A stretch of DNA of 48,891 nt from Flavobacteriales bacterium (GTDB lineage Bacteria > Bacteroidota > Bacteroidia > Flavobacteriales_D > Crocinitomicaceae): positions 1 to 48,891 of the forward strand of contig CANHSL010000009.1 of the NCBI GenBank assembly GCA_947463385.1. Reading direction: 5' to 3'. The notes under the pieces were generated by a model, which worked only from the letters and a program-made list of their open reading frames with translations, was not told the origin of the DNA and did not search any database. The position numbers were made by a program, and so were the translations under genes. Shown piece by piece: positions 7,462-15,563 of this stretch. Position 1 is the first letter of the stretch. Every line of letters begins with the position of its first letter.

Positions 7462-8268
7462 ATGGCGAGATTTTCAATTTTGAATGATGTTTTCATCGTT
7501 AAGGATCAAGATGAAAAAGGAACCTATACCCTGGCAGAGGCAAAAGCGCTATGTACAACATTGACAGAAGGGTGGAGGGTACCCACCTTGACCGAGCTTG
7601 AAACCGTATATGCCGTATGCATGGAGGAGGGCATTCAAAAATTAATAGGAGAACTGAAATTCAAAACAAAAAACTACCTTACGGATACGGTAGACGAATA
7701 CGACGGGTGGCCACTTTCCTTTGATTTCAATGACGGAGTATCTTACTTGTCCTCGGAAAAATCCAAGCATGCTTTGAGGTTGGTTAGAAGCGAAGCGGAA
7801 CCAAGTACGGAAGTAAATTACCAAGATTTTATCAACAAAACGATTTCGGTCCTTCAGAAATATGTGCCCAACCTGAATGCGGAGAAATTTACGCAATTCA
7901 TGAATCATTGCTTGTTAGGAGACCCTGAAATGGAGGACATATTTGGGAAACAAGAGCCGATAAAATTGAATAAAATCCGTTATGTTACCCTTGAAGACGA
8001 CAATATGTGCTCTTTTCCTGAGGATTTTTATGTAGCAAATTTTCACGAGGACAACGATGCGGTTATGATTTGGGAAGATGATTATTATGGATCTGGTTAC
8101 AATCAAGACGAATTAGATGACGAAGAGGAAGGGTTGAGGGACGGTTACATAGGATTCATTGATTTGGTGAAGGAAAAGTACCTCCGCATCAACGGTTATG
8201 GCCATGAAATAGAATACGGCACAGAAAACCCTGAAGTGCCTCATCCGGATTGGAGTTCATGGTGCTAA
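7462..8268 (+). CDS. DUF1566-like protein with acidic C-terminal half
   Basis: The protein has 268 residues and no signal peptide. Residues 15-112 have the pattern of DUF1566/FSL-type domains: LAEAKALC, then GWRVPTLTEL, a central WPLSFDF...G segment, and LRLVRS at the end. In this C-type-lectin-like fold the WR(V/L)PT segment is diagnostic. The second half is unknown, is rich in Asp/Glu and Tyr, and contains a run DELDDEEEG near 213-221. It ends WSSWC. The gene is monocistronic. The domain normally occurs in exported proteins, so a leaderless version with an acidic tail is unusual. Confidence 0.6.
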   Translation: MARFSILNDVFIVKDQDEKGTYTLAEAKALCTTLTEGWRVPTLTELETVYAVCMEEGIQKLIGELKFKTKNYLTDTVDEYDGWPLSFDFNDGVSYLSSEKSKHALRLVRSEAEPSTEVNYQDFINKTISVLQKYVPNLNAEKFTQFMNHCLLGDPEMEDIFGKQEPIKLNKIRYVTLEDDNMCSFPEDFYVANFHEDNDAVMIWEDDYYGSGYNQDELDDEEEGLRDGYIGFIDLVKEKYLRINGYGHEIEYGTENPEVPHPDWSSWC

Positions 8269-8340
8269 GCTGTAAAAATAAATCGTTTGATATTTTTAAC
8301 GATAACAGACGAAGAACTTGCTATAATCTTATTTTACCCA

Positions 8341-9054
8341 CTAAAGTACCAAGTAGTTGTTTAGTATTGGGTTGGTTATTTCGACATTACCTGAGAAATA
8401 TCGTTTAATTTCATTCAAACAATTTCCTTGTTTGTCGATTCTGAATAGGGTGCATATGCTATTTTCAGAAGCTGTTTGCACCAACAGACCCGAAGTACTG
8501 AAGTCAAGGATATAACTGTATTCTGCTTCCTCGTATATACCATCAAAAGTTATTCGCTTACCGAAAACAACAGTACGCTGAAGCTCATCTTCGGTTAATC
8601 GTTCCGCCTGAACGTGATCGTTCATGTATGCGGTAATAAGCGCATCATATTTTTCTTCGAGCGGCATTAAAAAGTTGGTTTTCAGGATTTCTTCTTCATG
8701 TGCAAGCGCGATACCTTTCATGATTTTATCGTTAACCAAATCGAAGGTATTGTGCACTGCATTGAGGGTAATCTGTTGCCGGGCTTGTTGGCCTGATGCA
8801 ATCAATTCACCTGTTATCGATTTCAGGTAAATGTTATGATGAGATTTTAAATAATCCAAGGCAGCGCTTAAGATATCGTCCATACCGGCTTTGTCAAATT
8901 CTTCGTAATGCTTAATGGCATGACTTAATTTACCGTGGGTTTGTCCTTCCAAGTGGTAATTTTCAATTTCGTTAAACACCACGAATTGTTTTCTGCCCGG
9001 TTGGTCATCATCGGGGCTGGTGAGGAAAGGGTTGGTATTATTTTCTGAGTGCAT
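8341..9054 (-). CDS. Unknown protein with HGKLSHAIKH motif
   Basis: The protein has 237 residues and no signal peptide or membrane helix. A striking segment, HLEGQTHGKLSHAIKHYEEF (about 34-53), has several closely spaced histidines and lysines. The middle (about 60-150) is helical; the last 80 residues look like beta strands. The histidine-rich segment is faintly reminiscent of barnase/EndoU-type (BECR) nuclease toxin domains, but the remaining active-site residues cannot be assigned. The gene is monocistronic and divergent from the LRR gene at 9185; the 130-bp gap is very AT-rich. Family not recognised. Confidence 0.55.
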   Translation of the reverse strand: MHSENNTNPFLTSPDDDQPGRKQFVVFNEIENYHLEGQTHGKLSHAIKHYEEFDKAGMDDILSAALDYLKSHHNIYLKSITGELIASGQQARQQITLNAVHNTFDLVNDKIMKGIALAHEEEILKTNFLMPLEEKYDALITAYMNDHVQAERLTEDELQRTVVFGKRITFDGIYEEAEYSYILDFSTSGLLVQTASENSICTLFRIDKQGNCLNEIKRYFSGNVEITNPILNNYLVL

Positions 9055-9184
9055 TGATAAAATTGTAGATTGAATTTAGTAAATTAAAAAGATTTAAATA
9101 TGAATTAGAATATTAAATTTTAGAGAGTACATCACTTCTGTCAATAAGATTTATTTTAATTTTAATTTAAATAAAATTGACACT

Positions 9185-11524
9185 ATGAGTTGGGGATCAT
9201 CAGCCTGCATTAATGTTTACATCGGTGAAGAATCGTTTAAAACATGGTATGAAGGAAACACGGAAAGGCAACAATTATATCGGGAAATCCTTGCCTATCT
9301 CAGGGATTATCACGTTAAAATCCCGCAAAAAATACAATCTCCTGATTTCTTCGATGCATTAAATTACTTCCTGAGTTTTGATCCGCAACCTTTGGGTTAC
9401 AATATTTCGGAAATCTATCCGGGTCTCGAGTACCTCGAAATCCAAAATCCCGTAGAAGCTTTTGAGTTTATTGTCAGCACGGCCTATTTGAGTTGTAAAC
9501 TTCCGTCAGAAGTCATAACCATTGAAATGGGAGATGCTTCCTATTTTGTACTGAATTACAAACTGCTCAACGGAAAACTTATTGAAATTCGGCGTGATCA
9601 CTGGGACTATGACTTAGATAAGCTAGTCCCAATCGAAGATGATTCTCCTTCTTTAGAGGATTTTTTCCATTGTACTGAGGCCGAGATGCGTGCTTTTTTC
9701 AAGGTGCCAATAACCAAAAGACTTAAGCGCAATGTTAAGGATGATTACCTTTCTGTATTTGACCTGCACTGTGAGTCTATAATTATCTCAAATAAGAACA
9801 TAAGATTACTCTTACCCGAAATAACCCGCTTTAAAAACCTGAAAATCCTTAACCTGGACGGCAATCGGATAAGTACTTTACCCAAAGAATTATTTGAATT
9901 GGAGCAACTCGAAGAACTGGATTTAAGTTCCAATAAATTAAACGTGCTTCCGCCTGACATTGGAAAATTGAAAAACCTGAAGAAGCTCTCTATCCGCAAC
10001 ATGAAATTAACGCATTTGCCGGATGAACTGACCGATCTTTCCAATCTAACAAAACTTGATGTGGGAGGTAATGAATTAATTTCACTACCTGAAACCATTG
10101 GAAAACTCAAGAAATTAGAAATATTTGGTGCTTCCGATAATCAGATTAAACGTCTTCCAGAGAGTTTTTGTGAACTGAAAAACTTACGCGAATTTGTTAT
10201 GATACGCACTGAACTGGAGAAATTCCCGGAAAATATCGGGCAGCTTTCAAATTTGGAGGTTTTAAGAATTGAACATAACCGAATCGTGAGTCTACCGGAT
10301 AGCTTTGGTAAACTAAGAAAAGTGAAGCAGCTCAACCTCAGCTCTACCAGTGAGTTTGTTTTCAAAGAATTTCCAAGGGTACTTCTTGAGCTCTCCGATC
10401 TTGAAAAGCTATCCTTTGGTTTCTTCTGTACCTACACCGAATTACCGGCTGAAATAGATCGTATGAAGAGTTTGCGAATTCTTGATTTATCAAATAGCAG
10501 ACACCTGAAAGAATTGCCTTCGAGCATAGGTAAACTTATTCAATTGGAAGAGCTCAATTTGGAACATACTGATTTGCATGAGCTCCCTGAGAACATTGGA
10601 GAACTCAAAAAATTAAAAGAAATCAATTTTCAACAAACGCACATTTTGAAATTACCAGTGTCGCTGCTCGCCTTAAACGGGCTTACCATGCATACAGATA
10701 AAGGAATCATCACGATGGAAGGTCCGGAAACGATAGCTTATTTCGAAAAGATCATTGAATCCAAAGAGGAATTATTAAAAATTTTTGCTGACAAAGGAAA
10801 TGTGTTCAAATTTTGTTCGGAGGAGCTCAGGTCTGATAGAACGTTTGCGCTGTGGTTCGACGGATACACGTCGCCATCAACAAGTTATGATGGACATGCT
10901 TTCAATTACCTGGGGGACAAACTAAAAAATGATAAGGCCTTTGCGCTCGAAATGATATCCAAACATGGTTCTAATCTCCAGTACTTCAGTGAACAAATTC
11001 GCTCTGAAGTTGAACTAGTTAAAATAGCTTTAGCTTCTTATTATGATAATTTTCAATTCGTTCCGGAACATCTTAAGCAAGATATCGCTTTTATAGATGA
11101 ATTATTCATGCATAATCCGCTAATTTATAATATGTTGCCTGAATCGTTGAGGCGTAGACCTGAATACATTTATCCTGCGCTAAAAGCAAGCAATCTTTGT
11201 GTTTTAAGCGTCCCTAAAGAATTTCATCAGGACAAAGACATTATGATCTACGCCTTGAGTGATTGGATATGTAATGATGATTACTCATTTTTGTCGGACA
11301 CGCTCAAACGAGACCGCTGGTTCGTGGTTAGAGCAATCATTCAATTCGATCTCTCCAAACTTTATGGCGAGATAAAAAGACTCCACCTTGAGGACGAACT
11401 CATATGCAAACTTCTGACCTTACCGATCGAAGAAAAGATTCAAACGGTAAAAAGCTACTTTGAGACGCACAATCCATCTATTTCTATTGATGAAGTGCTG
11501 GTTATAGAGGATGGGAAAATGTAG
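9185..11524 (+). CDS. Leucine-rich repeat protein with DUF4116-like C-terminus
   Basis: The protein has 779 residues and no signal peptide, so it is probably cytoplasmic. Residues 1-190 are an unrecognised N-terminal domain. About 200-515 hold roughly 13 LRRs of the plant-like/Ras-group type, with a 23-residue period (for example LKILNLDGNRISTLPKEL). About 545-730 contain repeats such as LKNDKAFALEMISKHG and LKQDIAFIDELF, which match the DUF4116 pattern of about 45-50 residues. LRRs and DUF4116 repeats both suggest protein binding. No effector or catalytic motif is visible. It is a lone gene in an accessory neighbourhood. Confidence 0.78.
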   Translation: MSWGSSACINVYIGEESFKTWYEGNTERQQLYREILAYLRDYHVKIPQKIQSPDFFDALNYFLSFDPQPLGYNISEIYPGLEYLEIQNPVEAFEFIVSTAYLSCKLPSEVITIEMGDASYFVLNYKLLNGKLIEIRRDHWDYDLDKLVPIEDDSPSLEDFFHCTEAEMRAFFKVPITKRLKRNVKDDYLSVFDLHCESIIISNKNIRLLLPEITRFKNLKILNLDGNRISTLPKELFELEQLEELDLSSNKLNVLPPDIGKLKNLKKLSIRNMKLTHLPDELTDLSNLTKLDVGGNELISLPETIGKLKKLEIFGASDNQIKRLPESFCELKNLREFVMIRTELEKFPENIGQLSNLEVLRIEHNRIVSLPDSFGKLRKVKQLNLSSTSEFVFKEFPRVLLELSDLEKLSFGFFCTYTELPAEIDRMKSLRILDLSNSRHLKELPSSIGKLIQLEELNLEHTDLHELPENIGELKKLKEINFQQTHILKLPVSLLALNGLTMHTDKGIITMEGPETIAYFEKIIESKEELLKIFADKGNVFKFCSEELRSDRTFALWFDGYTSPSTSYDGHAFNYLGDKLKNDKAFALEMISKHGSNLQYFSEQIRSEVELVKIALASYYDNFQFVPEHLKQDIAFIDELFMHNPLIYNMLPESLRRRPEYIYPALKASNLCVLSVPKEFHQDKDIMIYALSDWICNDDYSFLSDTLKRDRWFVVRAIIQFDLSKLYGEIKRLHLEDELICKLLTLPIEEKIQTVKSYFETHNPSISIDEVLVIEDGKM

Positions 11525-11709
11525 GGTTAAGGATGATTACTTTTTTTAGAGATTTTAAGAGTGATACCATGCATTTGTATATTCACAATGATTTTCCTTT
11601 GAATTAGCAATGTTGACCATTCAAAAAATAATCGAAAAAATGTTTCTAGGATTGCGCAACTTTTTTGATTTTTAATGATGCAATCTTGTTATTTTCGCTT
11701 AAAAAATCA

Positions 11710-12627
11710 ATGACCAATTACGACATCATCGGAGACATTCACGGGCACGCAGACACGCTTGAGCGCTTGCTAGTGAAATTAGGATATCAACGGGTTTCAG
11801 GGATATACAAGCATCCCGAAGGTCGACAAGTAGTTTATGTGGGTGACTTTATAGACCGGGGGCCTAAAATCAGAGAAACGCTGCATATAGTGCGAAACAT
11901 GGTAGAAGCGGGAAGCGCGCATGCGGTAATGGGCAATCATGAGTATAATGCCGTATGTTTTCATACACCGCATAAAGAAGAGGGGGGATTCTTTCGTTCC
12001 CATACGGTGAAGGAGATTGAACAGCATTTGGAAACGCTCAGGCAGTTCAAAGATTTTCCGGACGAATGGGAATCTTTTCTTAGTTGGTTTCAGACCTTGC
12101 CTATGTTCCTTGAATTTCCCGCGTTTAATGTGGTACATTCCTATTGGAATCCATCGCACATTACATGGTTAAAGGAAAATTATAAGCCTGCCCTTGGTGG
12201 CTTAACTGGATCATTTTTATCAGAAAGTAGTATTAAAAATTCCCAAGCTTTCAAGGCTGTTGAGGAAACGTTGAAAGGTCCAGAAATTGCATTGCCAGAA
12301 GGTGTATTTATGGTAGATAAAGAAGGACACGTTCGTTCAGAATGCCGCTTAAAGTGGTGGGCAAGTACAAAAAACAACATGGGGGAGGGGGTCATGGAAT
12401 GTCCAGAAACTGAACGAAGTTATCCAATGCCACCGGGAAGTGACTTGTCAATTTACACGGCTGAAAAACCCGTGTTTTTTGGGCATTATTGGTTGAAGGG
12501 AAATCCTGAGATAGAAAATAAATCAGCAATCTGTTTGGATTACAGCGTAGCGAAGCATGGAAAATTAGTCGCTTATCGCTTTGATGCGGAGCATAATATT
12601 GATTCAAAGAATTTTATTTTCATTTAA
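11710..12627 (+). CDS. PPP-type metallophosphoesterase
   Basis: The protein has 305 residues from the ATG at 11710; the frame opens 45 bp earlier, but the extension (IFNDAILLF...) is not conserved-looking and the phosphatase fold begins right at MTNYDIIGDIHGH. Metal-binding motifs in order are GDIHGH (8-13), GDFIDRGP (about 44-51), MGNHEYN (about 78-84), VVHSYW (about 146-151) and FFGHYW near 255. This is the PPP/PrpE-like fold; substrates may be dinucleoside polyphosphates or phosphoproteins. It is unlike the 6056 phosphatase outside the motifs, so not a recent duplicate. It is the last gene before a tRNA. Confidence 0.82.
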   Translation: MTNYDIIGDIHGHADTLERLLVKLGYQRVSGIYKHPEGRQVVYVGDFIDRGPKIRETLHIVRNMVEAGSAHAVMGNHEYNAVCFHTPHKEEGGFFRSHTVKEIEQHLETLRQFKDFPDEWESFLSWFQTLPMFLEFPAFNVVHSYWNPSHITWLKENYKPALGGLTGSFLSESSIKNSQAFKAVEETLKGPEIALPEGVFMVDKEGHVRSECRLKWWASTKNNMGEGVMECPETERSYPMPPGSDLSIYTAEKPVFFGHYWLKGNPEIENKSAICLDYSVAKHGKLVAYRFDAEHNIDSKNFIFI

Positions 12628-12691
12628 ATTCTCTTTCATAGGAATAGATAAATCCTTATTTTTGCACCCTTGTCGAAAGATAAGATTGAAA

Positions 12692-12724
12692 ACGTTGAAG
12701 CAATGTAACATTGGTCCTATAGCT
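12692..12724 (+). repeat. Partial duplicate of tRNA 5' end and leader
   Basis: This 33-bp segment matches 12787-12819 at 31 of 33 positions. It covers the tRNA leader and the first 12 tRNA bases (GGTCCTATAGCT), after which the sequence diverges. The two copies are offset by 95 bp. Confidence 0.75.
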
Positions 12725-12773
12725 TCCCGACGCTCACTGCGTTCTGTCGGGACAAGCAACTTCGCTATTGGAC
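12714..12773 (+). other. Nested hairpin element upstream of tRNA
   Basis: Outer arms GTCCTATAGC (12714-12723) and GCTATTGGAC (12764-12773) pair at 9 of 10 positions. Inner arms TCCCGAC (12725-12731) and GTCGGGA (12746-12752) pair perfectly. The left outer arm is the duplicated tRNA 5' end. It may be a dispersed REP-like element or a structured RNA. Confidence 0.55.
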
Positions 12774-12786
12774 GGATAATTGAAAT

Positions 12787-12819
12787 ACGTTGCAGCAATG
12801 TAACATCGGTCCTATAGCT
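12787..12819 (+). repeat. Second copy of the 33-bp repeat (tRNA leader)
   Basis: This copy contains the real tRNA 5' end, which starts at 12808. It differs from 12692-12724 at two positions. Confidence 0.75.
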
Positions 12820-12881
12820 CATTCGGTTAGAGCAACTGACTCATAATCAGTAGGTGCTTGGTTCGATTCCAAGTGGGACCA
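12808..12881 (+). tRNA. tRNA with CAU anticodon (elongator Met or Ile2)
   Basis: The 74-nt gene folds as a full cloverleaf. The acceptor arm GGTCCTA pairs with TGGGACC through one T-G wobble, the discriminator is A, and CCA is not encoded. The anticodon stem is ACTGA/TCAGT with loop CTCATAA, putting CAT at 12842-12844. The T arm is CTTGG-TTCGATT-CCAAG. It is not the initiator, because base 1 pairs with base 72 and the stem lacks the three G-C pairs of fMet. Elongator Met and lysidine-modified Ile cannot be separated from the sequence alone. Confidence 0.9.
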
Positions 12882-12890
12882 CGTTAAAAT

Positions 12891-12929
12891 ACCCTGTGCC
12901 TGAGCAAAGTCGAAGGGCAGGGTTTTTTT
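12891..12929 (+). terminator. Terminator after the tRNA
   Basis: The arms ACCCTG (12891-12896) and CAGGGT (12918-12923) are followed directly by a run of T. The loop holds CCTGAGCAAAGTCGAAGG, a sequence much like a dispersed repeat seen in many Bacteroidota genomes (from memory). Confidence 0.6.
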
Positions 12930-13090
12930 ATGCCTAGTATTTTAATGCGAGATTTCTCCTCCTCGATGAACGAGTGAACAGGGTTGAACTTCTATTGCCG
13001 AGCCTCAGTAAACATTCTTAACGTTTTTTGTTACTTATTTTTCCTGTATCCGTTACCTCTTGATATTATTAACCAACTAAATTTTAAGGT

Positions 13091-13558
13091 ATGAACAAGT
13101 TGCTTTTTTCAGGCTTGGCCCTGGGTTTTTACGTGTTTTCCACAGCACAGTCTATACAGTCTTCAGAGAAAGGACAGGATCTATTACTCCAAATGGAACA
13201 ATCCTTAGAAACATATTATGGTCATGAAATGAAACTAACGCCAAGCTATGAGAAGGGTATGAATGAATACGCACATGAACAAGCGAACATACCTCTGCCA
13301 GAAACGCCGTTTGATGGAAATGCACATTACCACACCTCCATACATTTTGCTCCCGATCTTTTTGATCAAATCGATAATGCGACCTTAGCGAAGTTATTAA
13401 CCCCAGATGATGCCATGAATGAACAAGTAAAAAGCATGTTAACTACCATTAATCCCAACCGGTTTTATTTGGAGCAATATACCCTAAATAATGAATTGTA
13501 CATTGTAGTAGCGCTCGATCGACCCTTTGATTACACGACGTGGAAAGCAGAGGAGTAA
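13091..13558 (+). CDS. Unknown exported protein
   Basis: The protein has 155 residues. The N-terminus (NKLLFSGLALGFYVFSTAQ) is a signal peptide with likely cleavage after residue 19 or 20. The mature part is hydrophilic with no cysteine, so it is not a lipoprotein. A histidine/tyrosine cluster (NAHYHTSIHF, about 77-86) is the only notable feature. No family is recognised. It is monocistronic and lies just after the tRNA region, a common site for acquired genes. Confidence 0.6.
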   Translation: MNKLLFSGLALGFYVFSTAQSIQSSEKGQDLLLQMEQSLETYYGHEMKLTPSYEKGMNEYAHEQANIPLPETPFDGNAHYHTSIHFAPDLFDQIDNATLAKLLTPDDAMNEQVKSMLTTINPNRFYLEQYTLNNELYIVVALDRPFDYTTWKAEE

Positions 13559-13954
13559 GCGCGATATACCCTTCCTTTTGAGGAGTTATACAATCCGTTA
13601 ACCGATTTTAATTTCCCACATTAAATACTTTGACATTTGTTGGACGTTCCCAGGAGCAGTTGGAGATTCATAAGCCAATGTATAGAATAATCTAGGCAGT
13701 TGAGAGCCTTTATTTCCGTTCATTAAATATCTTATTCTGCAAAAACACTAATTTTAGGATATGAACTCGATACAACACAACCAAAAAAGGGTGTTTGCTC
13801 GGTTGATTTCCGTTGAGATAAAAAGGATAAATGAAAAAATGGACGGTTTCTTCACGGTTTTAATGCAAGCCCACTTAAATTTGAGTAAGTTGTAATTCAA
13901 GGATATTTGATAATCTTAAACCAATTCGAGAATATAAATACTTAAAGTAAATTA
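13559..13954. other. 396-bp gap with a decayed ligase start
   Basis: The only structure found is the ligase-like remnant at 13749-13895, listed separately. The left 200 bases show no repeat, hairpin or RNA that I can recognise. Confidence 0.5.
13761..13895 (+). pseudogene. Remnant of a DNA ligase N-terminus
   Basis: A 44-codon frame contains KRVFARLISVE and then EKMDGFFTVL. The functional ligase at 25131 has KRVLSRLISVE (9-19) and EKIDGFYTVL (37-46). The two blocks are in order but the roughly 17 residues between them are mostly missing, and the frame stops soon after. The adenylation motif KxDG survives as KMDG. Even the upstream bases match: both have TAATTTTA exactly 12 bp before ATG. The likeliest reading is a second ligase gene that lost most of its length. 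A short functional peptide is possible but less likely. Confidence 0.7.
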
Positions 13955-15094
13955 ATGGGACAATTAGACATTGAAAGCTTAGACAACGCAGTTGTACTTA
14001 TATTAACCTATGATATCCATGAAGAACCTATCGGCCACGGTAGCGGTTTCATCATCGATCAAAATGGAACCGTGGTAACAAATTATCACGTTATTGATAA
14101 TGCATACACCATTATTGTTCGTTTGGACATCAACGGTAAATTGACGGATTTTGAAGTGGAAAAAGTAATTTCTGGAGATCACGATATTGACCTTGCCACG
14201 ATGTTATTGAAAAATCCAGGTCAAATCAATTTACCATCCCTAAACATTTCAAAGAGCCTTCCGAAAAAAGGAGAAGATTGTTGGACCATTGGTACGCCCT
14301 TTAAGGAAGATTTTATGAATTCTGTCACCGAGGGAATTGTATCTAACATATATCCAGAGGGTCTTGGTAATTGGGATGGTTATATTCTACAAGTGAGTGC
14401 TCCCTTTTCCGAAGGAAGCAGCGGAGGGGCACTGGTTAATAGCTTTGGTGAGGTAATAGGGGTAACTTGTGGTGGACATGACCATGAAACTGCTGCAAGA
14501 GCTAACATCAATTTCGCGGTTTGGATTGGCGAATTAGAAGAGTTACCAAGCATCAATAAACCTACCGTCCTTGATACAACAGTATACTACAATAGCCAAC
14601 TTTCGCAATCCTTTGGGATTCTGCTCGAAGACTTTCGTGCCGATAATCTTAACATTGAGAAAATCCTTGAATATTATGTGCAATGCGCGGAACTTCGTAC
14701 AAATATGTTTGGTGAATATCAATCGGAACTTCCTTTTATATATGAATATATAGGACTTTTGTATTATGAATTAGCGAATTTCGAACTGGCTATAAAGTGG
14801 ATTTTTAAATCTCTTGATATCCATCAAAAAGTTTCTGAAGAATCATTATTGGAAGTATTAAACAGTGAGCGTCATTGTGGTTTGGCGTTCAAACTAGCCG
14901 TATGTTATGAACAAACGAAGGATTTAAATAATGCGTTAACTTATTATATCGAATCGGTTAAAATCAATCAAGAACATTTTGGTAGGTTGCACCATAAGAC
15001 GAAGAATGCAGTACGCATGGCTCGGAAATTAGCTCAAGATTTAAAACGGGAAAGCGATTTACCGGAATGGATGATCACTATAAGGGAAGCATGA
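13955..15094 (+). CDS. Trypsin-like serine protease with C-terminal TPRs
   Basis: The protein has 379 residues and no signal peptide, so unlike HtrA/DegP it should act in the cytoplasm. The protease domain (about 1-200) has GHGSGFIID, then TNYHVI (catalytic His45), DIDLA (Asp79) and GSSGGAL (Ser156), followed by GEVIGVTCGG. There is no PDZ domain. Residues about 240-365 contain TPR-like helices (YEYIGLLYYELANFELAIKW and a second set ending DLNNALTYYIESVKI). Leaderless trypsin-TPR proteins are frequent in bacterial signalling and conflict loci. A small membrane protein begins 3 bp after the stop, indicating an operon. Confidence 0.85.
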   Translation: MGQLDIESLDNAVVLILTYDIHEEPIGHGSGFIIDQNGTVVTNYHVIDNAYTIIVRLDINGKLTDFEVEKVISGDHDIDLATMLLKNPGQINLPSLNISKSLPKKGEDCWTIGTPFKEDFMNSVTEGIVSNIYPEGLGNWDGYILQVSAPFSEGSSGGALVNSFGEVIGVTCGGHDHETAARANINFAVWIGELEELPSINKPTVLDTTVYYNSQLSQSFGILLEDFRADNLNIEKILEYYVQCAELRTNMFGEYQSELPFIYEYIGLLYYELANFELAIKWIFKSLDIHQKVSEESLLEVLNSERHCGLAFKLAVCYEQTKDLNNALTYYIESVKINQEHFGRLHHKTKNAVRMARKLAQDLKRESDLPEWMITIREA

Positions 15095-15097
15095 TTT

Positions 15098-15439
15098 ATG
15101 AACGAAGCCTTACGCCGTTTCAAGGAAGATCGTCCTGAAGAATATCAAGAATATCGCGGGTATCAACGCAAATTCCAGCTATTAAACGTTCGGTTTATTG
15201 GGGCTTGTGCTGTTGCACTCAGCGTTGTTGTGGGCTGCTTTTATCTATGGAATGTTGTCATTGCGTTGTTAGTCGCCTTAATCGCCTTTGGCGCCCTATT
15301 ATGGCTATATCGGTCGCAATCCCATTTGCGTTCAACACTTCATCTTACGATGGCCCTCATGCAACTAACCTTCGATGATCTTTCGGAGATTTCATCGGAG
15401 GTTAAAGAGGACTTAAAGAAAATCATCAACGAAGACTAA
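15098..15439 (+). CDS. Small two-helix membrane protein
   Basis: The protein has 113 residues. A charged N-terminus (EALRRFKEDRPEEYQEYRGYQ) leads into two adjacent membrane helices at about 32-50 and 52-69, followed by a mostly cytoplasmic tail. It follows the trypsin-TPR gene by 3 bp and could be its membrane anchor or target. No family recognised. Confidence 0.65.
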   Translation: MNEALRRFKEDRPEEYQEYRGYQRKFQLLNVRFIGACAVALSVVVGCFYLWNVVIALLVALIAFGALLWLYRSQSHLRSTLHLTMALMQLTFDDLSEISSEVKEDLKKIINED

Positions 15440-15508
15440 GGCAAAAGGTGCGTGGGTGAAAGAATGTAAAAGGGTCAATGAAGAAACTGCTATTTCCTAG
15501 TAATTCAT

Positions 15509-15537
15509 TTTGCTCCCTCATTTTTTTTCTAATTTTG
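15509..15537 (+). promoter_or_regulatory. Consensus Bacteroidota promoter
   Basis: TTTG (15509-15512), a 17-bp spacer and TAATTTTG (15530-15537) match the -33/-7 consensus exactly. The ATG follows at 15564. Confidence 0.7.
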
Positions 15538-15563
15538 GTTATGTTTAATCAAAATAAAAAACA

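Larger units (their letters stand above)
12628..13090. other. Non-coding stretch with tRNA, repeats and terminator
   Basis: This 463-bp gap holds a 33-bp direct repeat, a hairpin, a CAU tRNA gene and a T-tailed hairpin, each listed separately. Short frames across it on both strands match nothing and run through the tRNA. From about 12930 to 13090 I see only AT-rich sequence before the next gene. Confidence 0.6.

Noticed and set aside
8281-8320. Weak inverted repeat ATCGTT/AACGAT after the gene at 7462
   Set aside because: Six pairs only and no T run; not enough for a terminator call.
12581-12822. Frames on both strands through the tRNA leader region
   Set aside because: They cover the duplicated tRNA 5' end and hairpin; no protein-like composition.
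12808-12881. Initiator tRNA (fMet)
   Set aside because: The acceptor has a normal G1-C72 pair and the anticodon stem lacks three consecutive G-C pairs.
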